This document shows positions 15,294 to 25,206 of a stretch of 64,000 nt of DNA, one piece after another; positions within the stretch are counted from its first letter, which is position 1; each line of letters begins with the position of its first letter. The notes beneath the pieces were generated by a model that saw only the letters and a list, made by a program, of their open reading frames with translations, searched no databases and had not been told where the DNA came from. The stretch is from UBA6522 sp965204155 (GTDB lineage Bacteria > Pseudomonadota > Gammaproteobacteria > Steroidobacterales > Rariloculaceae). Made by a program: the position numbers and the translations under genes. The stretch covers positions 124,001 to 188,000 of the forward strand of contig OZ241971.1 of NCBI GenBank assembly GCA_965204155.1. The letters are read 5' to 3'.

Positions 15294-18200
15294 CTATTCC
15301 CTGCCCGCTTCGGCAATCATGACCAGCGAGGGCAGCAGGAACAGGATGAAGAGGCCCGAGAAGATCAGCCCGCCCAGCATGCTGACCACGAAGGGGACCA
15401 GGAACATCAGTATATCGCTTCGCTCATAGAGCAGCGGCGCCAGCGCCAGAACCGTCGTCAGGCTGGTCAGAAAGACTGCGCGGAAGCGATGCCGGGTGGC
15501 GGCCGATGCCGCGGCAATGGCAGGAAGCATCTCGTTCTCGCGGCGCAGGGTGTTGTATCGGTCCATCAGGACCAGCGCGTCATTCACGATCACGCCCGCA
15601 ACACCGATCAGGCCGAACAGGGACATGAACCCATAGTCCCATCCCAGTATCCAGTGGCCGAAGACCGAACCGGCAAACGCGATCGGAACCCCGACGACCG
15701 CGATCAGGGGCTTCCAGTAACTCCTGAGAAACGCCGCGATGAGCACGTACATCGCAATCATCACCAGGGGGACGAGGACTCGCAGCGTGTCGAGCATGGA
15801 TCTCTCTTCCCTGGCGCTGCCGTCCGGCTCGATGACCAGGCCGGGGTACATTGCGAGCAGGTCGGGTATCACGTTCTGATTGACTTGCCGCCTGGCCAGC
15901 AGCGGTGTCACCACCGCGGGGTCGGCCTCGCCGGTCACCCTTGCGGTCTGCTGCCCGTCGATACTGGTCAGCGCCGACAACTCCCGTCGCTCAACCAGGT
16001 TCGCCACGGTGGACAGCGGGATCTCGCCAACGCCTCCGGGCCTGAATATTCGTTCGTTGGCCAGTTCGCGAAGGCTTTGGCGCTGCTCCTCGGGGTATCT
16101 CACCACCACCTTGATTTCGTCGGCGCCGCGCTGAAGCCGCTGTACCACCGCTCCGTGGAAATTCGAGCGCAACTGCGCGCCGATCGATCCGGTCGTCAGG
16201 CCGGCGGCGTGCCCTTCCGGCGTGAGCTCGATTTCCAGGTGCCGTTTGCCCAGCGCCTGACTGTTCGCAACCGCATAGACACCCGGTACGTCTTGCATAC
16301 CGGCAACCAGGTTGTTGGCGGCTTGCCGAAGAATCTCGGGATCGTCATGCTTTACGGCATAGGCAATTCCGGACACGGGCCGCGTGACTCCGGTGTAGTA
16401 CCTGATGTTCGCAAGGTATGAGACGTCACCGACATTCTCGCGCAACTGACGCTGGACCTCCTGAATGGACGCCTGGCGCTCCGGTCTGTCGTTCAGGTGA
16501 ACCACGACCGAAGCCTGGTGACTGTTGATGCGCGCCAGCGCCTGATTGGGCGGCGCGAAGAAACTGCCGGCCATGACGCTGATCGACTCGATCGGTGTTC
16601 CGGTGCTCTGGCCGTTGATCCGTTGCGCCGCATCCACGAATCGCTCTGCCGTGGCAAGAGTCGTTGCGAAGGGCGTTCCCACCGGTAGCGCCAAGTCCAC
16701 CTGGAGGTCGTCGGACGCATTGATCATTTCATCGAAGTAGACGACCTGTACGGCTTCGCTGCGCATCAGCACCAGGGCAAAGACCACAATCACGGCGCCG
16801 CAGGTCGGCGCGAACCAGACGCGTTGCACCGACCAGGACACCGCCGGGACGACAATATTGTCCCGCATCGCGGCCAGCCGTTTCCGCACCCGGGCCTGAA
16901 AGTCGCTCAGCGGCGGGACGCTCCAATTCCTTTCGTGGGACAGGTGCGACGGCAGGATGAAGAAGGCTTCCACGAGCGAAACGACCAGCACGAAGAACGC
17001 CACGTACGGAAAGACACTGACCATCTGAACCCTGATCGGGGTGACGAACAGGAACGGCAGGAAGGCGAGAATCGTCGTCACGGCGCCGATGGTAATCGGC
17101 CCGACCATGGCTCGCGCTCCCGAAACTGCCGCCTCCAGTGCCCCCTTGCCGCGCTCCCGTTCCGCGGCAATGCTCTCGCCGACCACCACGGCATCGTCCA
17201 CGACGATGCCCACCATCAGGAAGAAGGCAAAGATCGTCCCGAGATTCAGCGTCATGCCCGTGGGAGCGAAGAAGATCAACGATCCCAGGAAGGACAGCGG
17301 AATGCCCACGGTGATCCAGACCGCGACGCGCAGGTCGAAGAACACGATGAGGCAAATGAAGACCAGAATGATCCCGATCACGGCATTCTGAACGATGAGC
17401 GAGATCCGCTCCACGGCATCGCCTGCGCGATCGTTCCACATTTCCACCGCGATACCGGCCGGGGCCGAATAACCGGCAAGCGAGTTCCTGATCTCCTCGC
17501 CCATCGCCACGATCGACTGCTGCTCCGCTGCGTCGACGCGGACGAACACCGCCGGATCGCCGTCCACCCGGGCAATGATGTCCTCGTCCACAAATCCGTC
17601 GCGGATGTCAGCCACATCGCCCAGCGTGAGCATTGTTCCGTCCATCCTGGCGATCAGCGGAATGTCCTCGAATTCTTCTCCGGTCTGCCGTTTCGCCACC
17701 GTATGCAGTACCAGGCCGCCCGAGTCCGTGCGCAGTTCCCCAAACGTCAGGTTGAGGGACGCGCGCTCCACGGCGTTGGAGATCTGGAGGATGGTGAGCG
17801 AATGCCGCCGCATCTCTTCCTCGCTCAATTCGATGGTAATCTCGCGATCCCTCGTACCGAGCAGCGCCACCTGGGACACGGATGGCAACTCCAGCAGGTG
17901 CACGCGCAGATCCTCGGCCGCGAGCCGCAATTCGTCCTCCGTGGCCGATGCGGACGACACCGCGAGTGTCATGACCTCGATGTCGAGCCTGTCGTACTGG
18001 ACTTCCGGTTGTTCGGCCGTCAGCGGCGGGAAATTCTCGATGCGGTCCACCGCACTCTGTACGTCGTCCAGAACCGCGTCGGCATTCGCGAAGGTTGCCA
18101 GCTCGACCCTGATCTCTCCCCGGCCTTCGTACGCCGTCGCTACAACGCGCTCCACGCCCGGCAGACCGACCACGTTCTCCTCTACCCGGCGTACGATGTC

Positions 18201-18389
18201 CTCCTCGACCTCCCTGGGAGAGGAGCCGGGAGAGACAACCGTCACCGATACGGATCTCAGATCGAGATCCGGATAACTCTGAACCGGAAGATTGCGTCCG
18301 GCAATCAAGCCGCCGACGATAAAGAACGCCATGAGCAGATTGGCGGCGATCGGATTCCCGGCGAAATATGCAATCGGCCCTGATCTCAC
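15294..18389 (-). CDS. RND efflux transporter permease
   Basis: A 1031-residue inner-membrane pump of the AcrB/MdtB type, the full usual length. TM1 begins at about residue 12. Two large periplasmic loops and about 12 membrane segments are visible. GIVVDDAVVVGESI in TM4 carries the paired Asp residues of the proton relay. The GTG start has AAGGAG 5 bp upstream. It follows the membrane-fusion-protein gene by 87 bp. No TolC-like outer-membrane gene is nearby, so it presumably uses one encoded elsewhere. The substrate cannot be deduced. Confidence 0.92.
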   Translation of the reverse strand: MRSGPIAYFAGNPIAANLLMAFFIVGGLIAGRNLPVQSYPDLDLRSVSVTVVSPGSSPREVEEDIVRRVEENVVGLPGVERVVATAYEGRGEIRVELATFANADAVLDDVQSAVDRIENFPPLTAEQPEVQYDRLDIEVMTLAVSSASATEDELRLAAEDLRVHLLELPSVSQVALLGTRDREITIELSEEEMRRHSLTILQISNAVERASLNLTFGELRTDSGGLVLHTVAKRQTGEEFEDIPLIARMDGTMLTLGDVADIRDGFVDEDIIARVDGDPAVFVRVDAAEQQSIVAMGEEIRNSLAGYSAPAGIAVEMWNDRAGDAVERISLIVQNAVIGIILVFICLIVFFDLRVAVWITVGIPLSFLGSLIFFAPTGMTLNLGTIFAFFLMVGIVVDDAVVVGESIAAERERGKGALEAAVSGARAMVGPITIGAVTTILAFLPFLFVTPIRVQMVSVFPYVAFFVLVVSLVEAFFILPSHLSHERNWSVPPLSDFQARVRKRLAAMRDNIVVPAVSWSVQRVWFAPTCGAVIVVFALVLMRSEAVQVVYFDEMINASDDLQVDLALPVGTPFATTLATAERFVDAAQRINGQSTGTPIESISVMAGSFFAPPNQALARINSHQASVVVHLNDRPERQASIQEVQRQLRENVGDVSYLANIRYYTGVTRPVSGIAYAVKHDDPEILRQAANNLVAGMQDVPGVYAVANSQALGKRHLEIELTPEGHAAGLTTGSIGAQLRSNFHGAVVQRLQRGADEIKVVVRYPEEQRQSLRELANERIFRPGGVGEIPLSTVANLVERRELSALTSIDGQQTARVTGEADPAVVTPLLARRQVNQNVIPDLLAMYPGLVIEPDGSAREERSMLDTLRVLVPLVMIAMYVLIAAFLRSYWKPLIAVVGVPIAFAGSVFGHWILGWDYGFMSLFGLIGVAGVIVNDALVLMDRYNTLRRENEMLPAIAAASAATRHRFRAVFLTSLTTVLALAPLLYERSDILMFLVPFVVSMLGGLIFSGLFILFLLPSLVMIAEAGRE

Positions 18390-18457
18390 GGCAGCTCCTT
18401 GAATTTCAACTTTCTGGTCGCGCAGGCGGTCTGGCTGGCAGGGCGGAGTATTTCTTG

Positions 18458-18475
18458 CCCCACATTTGAGTGGGG
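18458..18475 (-). other. Short hairpin between the efflux adaptor and permease genes
   Basis: CCCCAC, a 6-base loop and GTGGGG form a perfect 6-bp stem directly after the adaptor stop codon. There is no T-tract, so it is not a standard terminator. It could stabilise or process the polycistronic mRNA. Confidence 0.3.
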
Positions 18476-18476
18476 G

Positions 18477-19562
18477 CTAGGGCCCGCTTTCCATCACTTC
18501 GACCTGCAGTCCCTCTCGCGCGCCGGGCAACGTGCCGACGACGACCCCCTCTCCACTGTCGAATGCCTCGACCACCAGGCCCGCACTCGTGCGCCCGATC
18601 GCCCGTGGCGCAACGGAACTCAGGGCGCCATCGCTGACGATCCAGACCGTATCCCTTTCCTGCAGGACGGCTTCGGGCAGCACATACACGTTTTCGAACG
18701 CGGGCCCGTCGATTTCGACCGCCACGAACGTGTTCGGAAGGGGCAGCGACTCCGTCGGCTGATCGCCCGAAAACTCGAAGAACACCGATGCCAGGCGCGT
18801 CTGCGGCGCGAGTACGGAGGAAACTCGCACGATTTCCGCGTCGTATACGGCCGAATCCGCATAAACTCGAGCGGTGCGCCCGATTGCCGGCTCCAGGTAG
18901 TCCAGGTCGTCCAGGCTGACCGGTGCGTCAACCTCCAGGTCGTCGGGCCGATAAACAACGCCCATGATCGCCTGGGCGTCGACATACTCCTGGGGACCGA
19001 CCAACTCCCCGACACTCGTATCGGCCGCGATGACCCGCACATCGTACGGAAGCGAAATTTCGGTTCGGCTGAGTTCAAGCTCGGCCAGCCCCAACGCCGC
19101 CCGGGCGCTCTCCAGTGCAGCCTGCGCCGCACTACCGCCCTGGGCCGCCACTCTGGCTTCGGCCTCGGCGACCAGGCCTTGAGCCGCCGCGACCTGTAGT
19201 TCGTACTTTGCCGGATCAATCCTGACTATGGGTTCGTTCGCGGCGATCGTTCCCCCGTTGCTGAAGTTTGGCGATACCCAGCTTATGCGGCCCTCCACCT
19301 CGGACATCACCGACACGCGATCCTGCGCTTTCACCGTACCCGTCAGCTCGACCGCAAGCGACTGCGAGGTCGGTGTCGGCTGGATGACGTTGACAACAGG
19401 AGTCCCCGAGCCGCTCGCGACACCGGAACCGACGTCCAGTTCCACGCGAGTCGGAGCCCGCGCAAAGTACAGGGCGACAATCACCACGACCAGTATCAGG
19501 ACTGGCTGTGCGTACCCGAGCCACTGGCGGCGGCCGGTGCTATCGGCTGGTTCGTTGGACAT
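18477..19562 (-). CDS. RND efflux periplasmic adaptor (membrane fusion protein)
   Basis: A 361-residue adaptor. The frame is open further upstream, but ATG 19562 gives the expected N-terminus: a short cytoplasmic stretch and one membrane anchor (PVLILVVVIVALYFA). It is followed by the hairpin/lipoyl halves (VELTGTVKAQDRVSVMSEVEG ... NEPIVRIDPAKYELQVAAAQ), an Ala-rich coiled-coil hairpin, and the beta-barrel domain (DVRVIAADTSVGELVG). It links the permease at 15294-18389 to an outer-membrane channel. No local regulator is present. Confidence 0.9.
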   Translation of the reverse strand: MSNEPADSTGRRQWLGYAQPVLILVVVIVALYFARAPTRVELDVGSGVASGSGTPVVNVIQPTPTSQSLAVELTGTVKAQDRVSVMSEVEGRISWVSPNFSNGGTIAANEPIVRIDPAKYELQVAAAQGLVAEAEARVAAQGGSAAQAALESARAALGLAELELSRTEISLPYDVRVIAADTSVGELVGPQEYVDAQAIMGVVYRPDDLEVDAPVSLDDLDYLEPAIGRTARVYADSAVYDAEIVRVSSVLAPQTRLASVFFEFSGDQPTESLPLPNTFVAVEIDGPAFENVYVLPEAVLQERDTVWIVSDGALSSVAPRAIGRTSAGLVVEAFDSGEGVVVGTLPGAREGLQVEVMESGP

Positions 19563-19780
19563 GTTGGTTTCCGGTGCCCGTTGGAGTGCAGAGTTTACGT
19601 TGTTGCAGTGTTTGTTCTTGCGTTTTGTGCATAACCGAGACCAATATCTCGCGCCTGCCCCAGAGAGAATACCCGCAACATCGGTTCGATAAAAGTCACC
19701 GGCTCGTTTTGCCATCGGCCGTTGTCTGCAGGATCACTACACACACTCAGTGCAGTGCGCCCGTTGGCAGGGTATCCGCG

Positions 19781-22700
19781 CTAGCGAAAATCCCTCGACT
19801 GCGTCGGCAGTTCTCCCAGCAGCCCGCTGTGATCGCTGAGCTGCCTGGCGACGATGTGCACCACGGCGCCCTCCCTTTGCACCTCGCCATGGACGCCCAG
19901 CAACGTCGCGCCCAGCAGAACCTGCCGCTGCCGTTCGGCTACCCGCTCCCACACCACCAGGTTCAGATACCCCGTCTCGTCCTCTATGGTCACGAAGATG
20001 ACGCCGGAGGCGCTGGAGGGCCGTTGGCGCGTGATCACCAGGCCCGCGGCATGAACGGCGGCGCCATTGGGGGACTGCAGCACCTCGCCGGCGGGCTGCA
20101 AACCCACCGAGGTCAGCCGGTCCCTGAGCAACGCCAGGGGATGGCGGCGCAGACTGAGGCCCAGATGCTGGTAGTCGGCCAGGACTTCCTGACCTTCCGT
20201 CGGCGCCTTCAGCATGGGAATGCCCTCGGCGATGCGGGGTTGGCCGAGCAGCGGCGTCGGTTTCTCCACGCCGGCAGCATCCCAGTGGGCGCGGTGGCGG
20301 TTCCTTGCCAGCGACTCCAGTGCCCCGGCGCCGGCCAGCACGTCCAGTTCATGGTTGCCGAGCTGCGCCCGCTCCGCCAGTTCCGGCACGGATCCGAAAG
20401 CATTGCCGGGTTGAAAATCCCCGGATCGGGCGTCACTGTGCCGAACATTCCCGGACCGGGCGTTCACCAGCCGCTCGGCGGCATGCTCCGCCAGACCCTT
20501 GACCCGGTTCAATCCCAGCCGCAGCACCGGCCGGCCGGTCGCATCGCGCTCCAGCGTCGACTCCCAGTCGCTACAGTTGACATCCACCGGTCGGACTTCC
20601 ACCCCATGCTCCCGGGCACAACGGACCAGTTGAGCAGGTGCGTAGAAGCCCATGGGCTGACTGTTGAGCAACGCACAGAAGAAGACCGCAGGCTCATGAC
20701 ACTTGAGCCAGGCGGAGACGTACGCCAGCAACGCGAAGCTCGCGGCATGGGACTCCGGGAAGCCATAGTCTCCAAACCCCTTGATCTGGTTGAAGATCCG
20801 CTCGGCGAATTCCGGCGAATAACCGCGCTCGGCCATGCCAGCCTTAAGAAGGCTTTCAAAGCCTTCCAGCCCTCCCCGCCGCTTCCAGGCCGCCATGGCC
20901 CGGCGCAGCCGATCCGCTTCGCCCGCCGTGAAACCCGCCGCCACCATGGCGATCTGCATGACCTGTTCCTGGAAAATGGGAACCCCCAGCGTTCGCTCCA
21001 GAACCTGCTCGATCTCCGGACTGGGATAGGAGACGGGATCCTCGCCGTTGCGCCGCCTGAGATAGGGATGGACCATGTCGCCCTGGATGGGCCCCGGCCT
21101 GACGATGGCCACTTCGATGACCAGGTCGTAATAGCACCGGGGCCTGAGGCGCGGCAGCATCGCCATCTGCGCCCGGGATTCGATCTGGAACACCCCCACC
21201 GTGCCGGCCTCGCAGATCATGTCGTAGACCGCCGGATCCTCCGCCGGAAGACTGGCCATGGTGTATTCGCGGCCGTAAAAACCGCGGATCAACTCGAAGC
21301 TGCGGCGAATCGCGCTCAACATCCCCAGCCCGAGCACGTCCACCTTGAGCAGCCCCAGATCCTCCAGATCGTCCTTGTCCCACTGGATGACCGTGCGGTC
21401 CTTCATGGCCGCGTTCTCGATGGGCACCAGCCGGCTCAGCAGCCCCTGCGAAATGACGAATCCCCCCACATGCTGGGAAAGGTGCCGGGGAAACCCCACC
21501 AGCTCACGAACCAGGCCGGCGAGGCGCCGGATGACGGGGGCCTGCGGGTCGAATCCCGCCTCGACGATCTGTTGCGCGGCGACCTGCGTGCCGTCCCACC
21601 ACTGCACCGACCTGGCCAGAACGCCGACCTGCGCTTCTTCCATCCCCAGGGCCTTGCCCACGTCGCGGACCGCACTCCGGGTGCGATAACTGATGACCGT
21701 GGCGGCCAGCGCGGCGCGTTCGCGCGAGTACTTCCGGTAGATGTATTGAATCACCTCCTCGCGGCGCTGGTGCTCGAAATCCACGTCGATATCGGGCGGT
21801 TCGTTCCTCTCTTTCGAAATGAACCGCTCCATGAGCATTTCCATGCGCGCGGGATCCACTTCGGTGATGCCCAAGCAGTAGCAGACGGCCGAATTGGCCG
21901 CCGAACCGCGGCCCTGGCAGAGGATGCCCCGGCCGCGGGCGAACCGGACGATGTCGTGAACGGTGAGGAAATAGGCCTCGTAGCGAAGCTCGCCGATGAG
22001 CTTCAGTTCGTATTCGACCAGTTCCCTGACCTTCGCAGGCGCTCCGTCCGGCCAGCGCCAGCGCATGCCCTCTTCGGTGAGGTCGCGCAGATGGCTGGCG
22101 GGCGTGGCCCCCTCCGGAACCAGTTCGCGGGGATATTCATAGCGCAGTTCGTCCAGGGAAAAGTCGATGCGCTCGGCGACGGCCAGCGTTTCCTTCAACA
22201 GGCGCCCGGGATATATCCTGGCGAGTTCCCCGATGGGCCTCAGGTAGCGCTCGCCGTTGGAATAAAGCCCGAAGCCCATCTTCCGCAGCGGCTGCCCGAG
22301 GCGAATGGCGGTGAGCGTATCCTGCAGCCGCCGGCGCTCGCGGCAGTGCATGTGGACGTTGCCGCTGGCGAGCATCGGCAGACCCAGTCTTGCCGCAACG
22401 TGCCGCCATCGGGTCAACAAGGTCCGGTCCCTGCCCGTCATCAGCAGTTCCGCGGCCAGCCACAGGCGGCGGGAGAAACGTTCCTTGAGCCAGGCGCCTT
22501 CCCGCAGGACCGCCGCCGTCCCCGGCGACGCCCCCGGCAACCACAGGATCAGGCATTCCGAAGGCGCCAGATAGTGCTCGAAGTCTTCCCGGGTCAGGCA
22601 ATAGGCACCCTTTTCGGCCGCCCTCCGCGCGTGGCTGATGAGCGCCGAAAGCGTTCCGTAGGCGGCGAGGTCCGGCGCCAGCACGACGGTCCCGATGCCT

Positions 22701-23029
22701 TCTTCCAGACGAAACTCGCTGCCGATGATGAGTTTCAGGGGCAACTCCTTCGCCGCCGTATGGGCCCGCACCACGCCGGCCAGGGAGCACTCGTCGGTCA
22801 GCGCCAGGGCCGCATAGCCCAGTTCGGCGGCCCGTTCCACCTGTTCGCGGGGATGGGACGCCCCGCGGAGAAAGGTGAAATTGCTCAGGCAGTGCAGTTC
22901 CGCATAACCGGGGGACTGCGCCGGGCCGGCGACCGCCGTGGAATCGGCAGTCGCCGCGACGGACCGGCGAGAGGTGCCGGCACCCGCATATCCTCGCGAT
23001 ATGCGGGCCGGCTCAACCGAAGATTCCAT
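19781..23029 (-). CDS. dnaE2: Error-prone DNA polymerase DnaE2
   Basis: The chosen ATG at 23029 gives 1082 residues, normal for DnaE2, and overlaps the imuB stop by 17 bp. The protein opens with a PHP domain (YAELHCLSNFTFLRGASHP). It then shows the C-family polymerase core with the catalytic PPDIDVDFEHQRREEVI aspartates, GRGSAANSAVCYCLGI, FQEQVMQIAMVAAGFT and FPESHAASFALLAYVSAWLK, and ends with an OB-fold region. With ImuA and ImuB it performs SOS-induced translesion synthesis. As the last gene of the lexA-imuA-imuB-dnaE2 operon it is probably under LexA control. Confidence 0.95.
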   Translation of the reverse strand: MESSVEPARISRGYAGAGTSRRSVAATADSTAVAGPAQSPGYAELHCLSNFTFLRGASHPREQVERAAELGYAALALTDECSLAGVVRAHTAAKELPLKLIIGSEFRLEEGIGTVVLAPDLAAYGTLSALISHARRAAEKGAYCLTREDFEHYLAPSECLILWLPGASPGTAAVLREGAWLKERFSRRLWLAAELLMTGRDRTLLTRWRHVAARLGLPMLASGNVHMHCRERRRLQDTLTAIRLGQPLRKMGFGLYSNGERYLRPIGELARIYPGRLLKETLAVAERIDFSLDELRYEYPRELVPEGATPASHLRDLTEEGMRWRWPDGAPAKVRELVEYELKLIGELRYEAYFLTVHDIVRFARGRGILCQGRGSAANSAVCYCLGITEVDPARMEMLMERFISKERNEPPDIDVDFEHQRREEVIQYIYRKYSRERAALAATVISYRTRSAVRDVGKALGMEEAQVGVLARSVQWWDGTQVAAQQIVEAGFDPQAPVIRRLAGLVRELVGFPRHLSQHVGGFVISQGLLSRLVPIENAAMKDRTVIQWDKDDLEDLGLLKVDVLGLGMLSAIRRSFELIRGFYGREYTMASLPAEDPAVYDMICEAGTVGVFQIESRAQMAMLPRLRPRCYYDLVIEVAIVRPGPIQGDMVHPYLRRRNGEDPVSYPSPEIEQVLERTLGVPIFQEQVMQIAMVAAGFTAGEADRLRRAMAAWKRRGGLEGFESLLKAGMAERGYSPEFAERIFNQIKGFGDYGFPESHAASFALLAYVSAWLKCHEPAVFFCALLNSQPMGFYAPAQLVRCAREHGVEVRPVDVNCSDWESTLERDATGRPVLRLGLNRVKGLAEHAAERLVNARSGNVRHSDARSGDFQPGNAFGSVPELAERAQLGNHELDVLAGAGALESLARNRHRAHWDAAGVEKPTPLLGQPRIAEGIPMLKAPTEGQEVLADYQHLGLSLRRHPLALLRDRLTSVGLQPAGEVLQSPNGAAVHAAGLVITRQRPSSASGVIFVTIEDETGYLNLVVWERVAERQRQVLLGATLLGVHGEVQREGAVVHIVARQLSDHSGLLGELPTQSRDFR

Positions 23030-24413
23030 GCAGGTACCAATCGCCGCGGCCGGAGCAGCGGTCCCGAAACACCCACAGCCGCCTGCCCCGGCTGCTGCGG
23101 GCGACGTAGTAGTCCCGGCTGGTATCGAGCCCCTCCCACCAGCCGGCTTCAATCCGCTCCGGGCCGGACTCCAGCCGCAAACGCCCCCGCCCGCCATCGG
23201 CGGCCGCGACGCTGACCGGCGCGGACAGCAGCCACAGAGGCCGTTGCGGGCATCCGGGAACCGTCGCCTGACGGGCCGCCGGGCGCCGCCCGGCCGAAAG
23301 GCCGCCTCGGGTATCCGGGACCCTCCCCGCAGCCGCGGGCCCGGACCGCAAATCCTTCACCTTGCTCCAGGCCGCTTCGGGCCGATGATCCTCAGCCAGC
23401 CCGAGGCCATGGATATCCTCCGCGCTGAATCGCACCCGCAAGCGCGCGATCAACTCACCCAGGGTGGTCTTCGGGGGAATCTCCGGGCAAGCCGGAAACA
23501 ACGTCGAATTCAATCCCTTCATGGGAGCGATCTTTCCCGTCCTCAGGCTCAGCGCGGTGACCGGGGCGGGCAGCGAGAGGGTTTCCAGCCGGCTCAGGAA
23601 AAGATCGGCGATCTTCCGCGGCTCATGGGTCGGTACAACCTGGCCGATACGCACCACCGTTGCCGGCCGGTGCAAGTGATGGAAGCCGTACCGGCAGCTT
23701 TCGATCTGTGCCTGATGCCTGTGGAGCGCTTCGGCCAGCCGAAGAATGAGTTTCCCCCCCGCCTCGGCGATGACCTGCGGCTCTGCCACCTCTTCCTGAA
23801 ATTCCACGACGGAACTGAAACGCCGGTCCGGGCAAAACGCGGCCCTGAGATCCTGCTGCCGGCCCAGGGATCGGTCGAGATCGTCCAGGCAGCGCTGCCC
23901 CGTTCGCCGAACCAAGCCATCGCGGGGCAGCCGCAGGCAATCGCCCACCGTCCTCATGCCCATCTTTTTCAACAGCCGCCGAGTGGCTTGCGGCCATCCC
24001 GTCACGCGCAGCGGCAATGTACCCAGACGGCCGGACAATTGTTCTGCCGACAGCACATCCTCCCGGCCATCGCGAGCCAGCCAAAGCGCAGCCAGGGCCG
24101 TGGGCGCCGTGCAGAGGTGAGCCGTCAGCCGGCGCCGGCCCAGTTCCCTGTCGAGTGCCTTCCCGATCGAATCGAGGCCCCCCCACAACTTGAGGCTCCC
24201 GCCAACTTCCATGACCAGGGCCTCGGGCGGCTCCAGGCTCACCAGCGGCGTGATTCTCCGCATCCAATACGCCAGGGAGACGAGTTCCCGATCCTCGACT
24301 TCCGGCAGGTGAACCGCGATCCATAACCGTTTCGCCCGCGGCCTCGGCGAAAGCACGGGTTGCCGGGGTGGGGAAGTCTCCCCGGAACAAGGGGCTCTGA
24401 GCGGCTGGGCCAT
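23013..24413 (-). CDS. imuB: ImuB, inactive Y-family polymerase of the mutasome
   Basis: A 466-residue Y-family-like protein. The N-terminus LWIAVHLPEVEDRELV replaces the catalytic D-x-D-x-F-F/Y of active Y polymerases, and VMEVGGSLKLWGG replaces the later acidic pair. This agrees with ImuB acting as a scaffold bridging DnaE2, ImuA and the sliding clamp. The helix-hairpin-helix region (LLKKMGMRTVGDCLRLPRDG) is recognisable. It sits 6 bp after imuA and overlaps dnaE2, implying coupled translation. Confidence 0.93.
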   Translation of the reverse strand: MAQPLRAPCSGETSPPRQPVLSPRPRAKRLWIAVHLPEVEDRELVSLAYWMRRITPLVSLEPPEALVMEVGGSLKLWGGLDSIGKALDRELGRRRLTAHLCTAPTALAALWLARDGREDVLSAEQLSGRLGTLPLRVTGWPQATRRLLKKMGMRTVGDCLRLPRDGLVRRTGQRCLDDLDRSLGRQQDLRAAFCPDRRFSSVVEFQEEVAEPQVIAEAGGKLILRLAEALHRHQAQIESCRYGFHHLHRPATVVRIGQVVPTHEPRKIADLFLSRLETLSLPAPVTALSLRTGKIAPMKGLNSTLFPACPEIPPKTTLGELIARLRVRFSAEDIHGLGLAEDHRPEAAWSKVKDLRSGPAAAGRVPDTRGGLSAGRRPAARQATVPGCPQRPLWLLSAPVSVAAADGGRGRLRLESGPERIEAGWWEGLDTSRDYYVARSSRGRRLWVFRDRCSGRGDWYLHGIFG

Positions 24414-24419
24414 GGCGAG

Positions 24420-25187
24420 CTACAAGTCCGGGACATCCCGATGCGGGCCGGCAGTGCGCCTGCCGTGCTCCATATCGCCTGGATGCCGGTCTTCGAAACG
24501 GATCGAAACCGTGCCGGGGCGCCCGCCGCGGCACTTGAGTATCTCGATTCGGGTCTGCCCGCCGATGGCCGTGAGGCGCATCCTCAACACCGCGGGCGAT
24601 CGCTGGTGCGAGGCATCCGGCGGCCGAAACAACACCGCCCAGCACTGCCCTGCTTCGGCGGCCAGTTGCAGCCTTCTCAGCGGGACCTGGTCCACGGAGC
24701 GCGCCCAGGCCAGAACGGCCGCACAGGAACCGAAGCGCAGAGCCTGCTCCATGGCCCACAGGACGTCCCGATTCCCCCGGGCACCGGTGCGATCGCGCAC
24801 GACGAGCACCCGGTCCAGGTCGATCCCCTGGCTGTGCAGGGCCGGTGCATAGGGGATATGGGGCGGTGCGACCCAGACGATGCAGCCTGTGCCGCCACCC
24901 TCCCCCAGGCGCGCCAGAGCGGGCATCAACAGGCTGAGTTCGCCGATGCCGCAATGTTCCGTCAGGATCTCGGTCAGCCCTGTGGCCGGCCAGCCGCCGC
25001 CCGGCAAGTGGCGGTCCAGGGCCTCGAAGCCGGTGGGGCAGGTTCTCCAGGAAGCACTGTTCTCCCTCGCCCGCCAGACGAGGGGGTGATCGATGGGTTG
25101 TCCGACACGCTCCCGACCCCCGGGGTCAGCAGTGCTTTGCGCACGCGCCGTCGCGACGAACCTCGGTGAAGCACCCGGGCCGGTCAC
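24420..25187 (-). CDS. imuA: ImuA, RecA-like mutasome accessory protein
   Basis: A 255-residue protein. I chose the GTG at 25187 because GAAGGAG lies just upstream and it falls 19 bp after the lexA stop; longer versions would run into lexA. The body matches ImuA: LPGGGWPATGLTEILTEHCG (a degenerate Walker A region), GELSLLMPALARL, VWVAPPHIPYAPAL, LDRVLVVRDRT, and EQALRFGSCAAVLAW. It cooperates with ImuB and DnaE2 in damage-induced mutagenesis. Confidence 0.92.
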   Translation of the reverse strand: MTGPGASPRFVATARAQSTADPGGRERVGQPIDHPLVWRARENSASWRTCPTGFEALDRHLPGGGWPATGLTEILTEHCGIGELSLLMPALARLGEGGGTGCIVWVAPPHIPYAPALHSQGIDLDRVLVVRDRTGARGNRDVLWAMEQALRFGSCAAVLAWARSVDQVPLRRLQLAAEAGQCWAVLFRPPDASHQRSPAVLRMRLTAIGGQTRIEILKCRGGRPGTVSIRFEDRHPGDMEHGRRTAGPHRDVPDL

Positions 25188-25206
25188 CAGTGCTCCTTCA
25201 ACCGAC

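Noticed and set aside
19508..23215. About 1235-codon open frame antisense to dnaE2
   Set aside because: Shadow of dnaE2. The translation lacks any recognisable domain.
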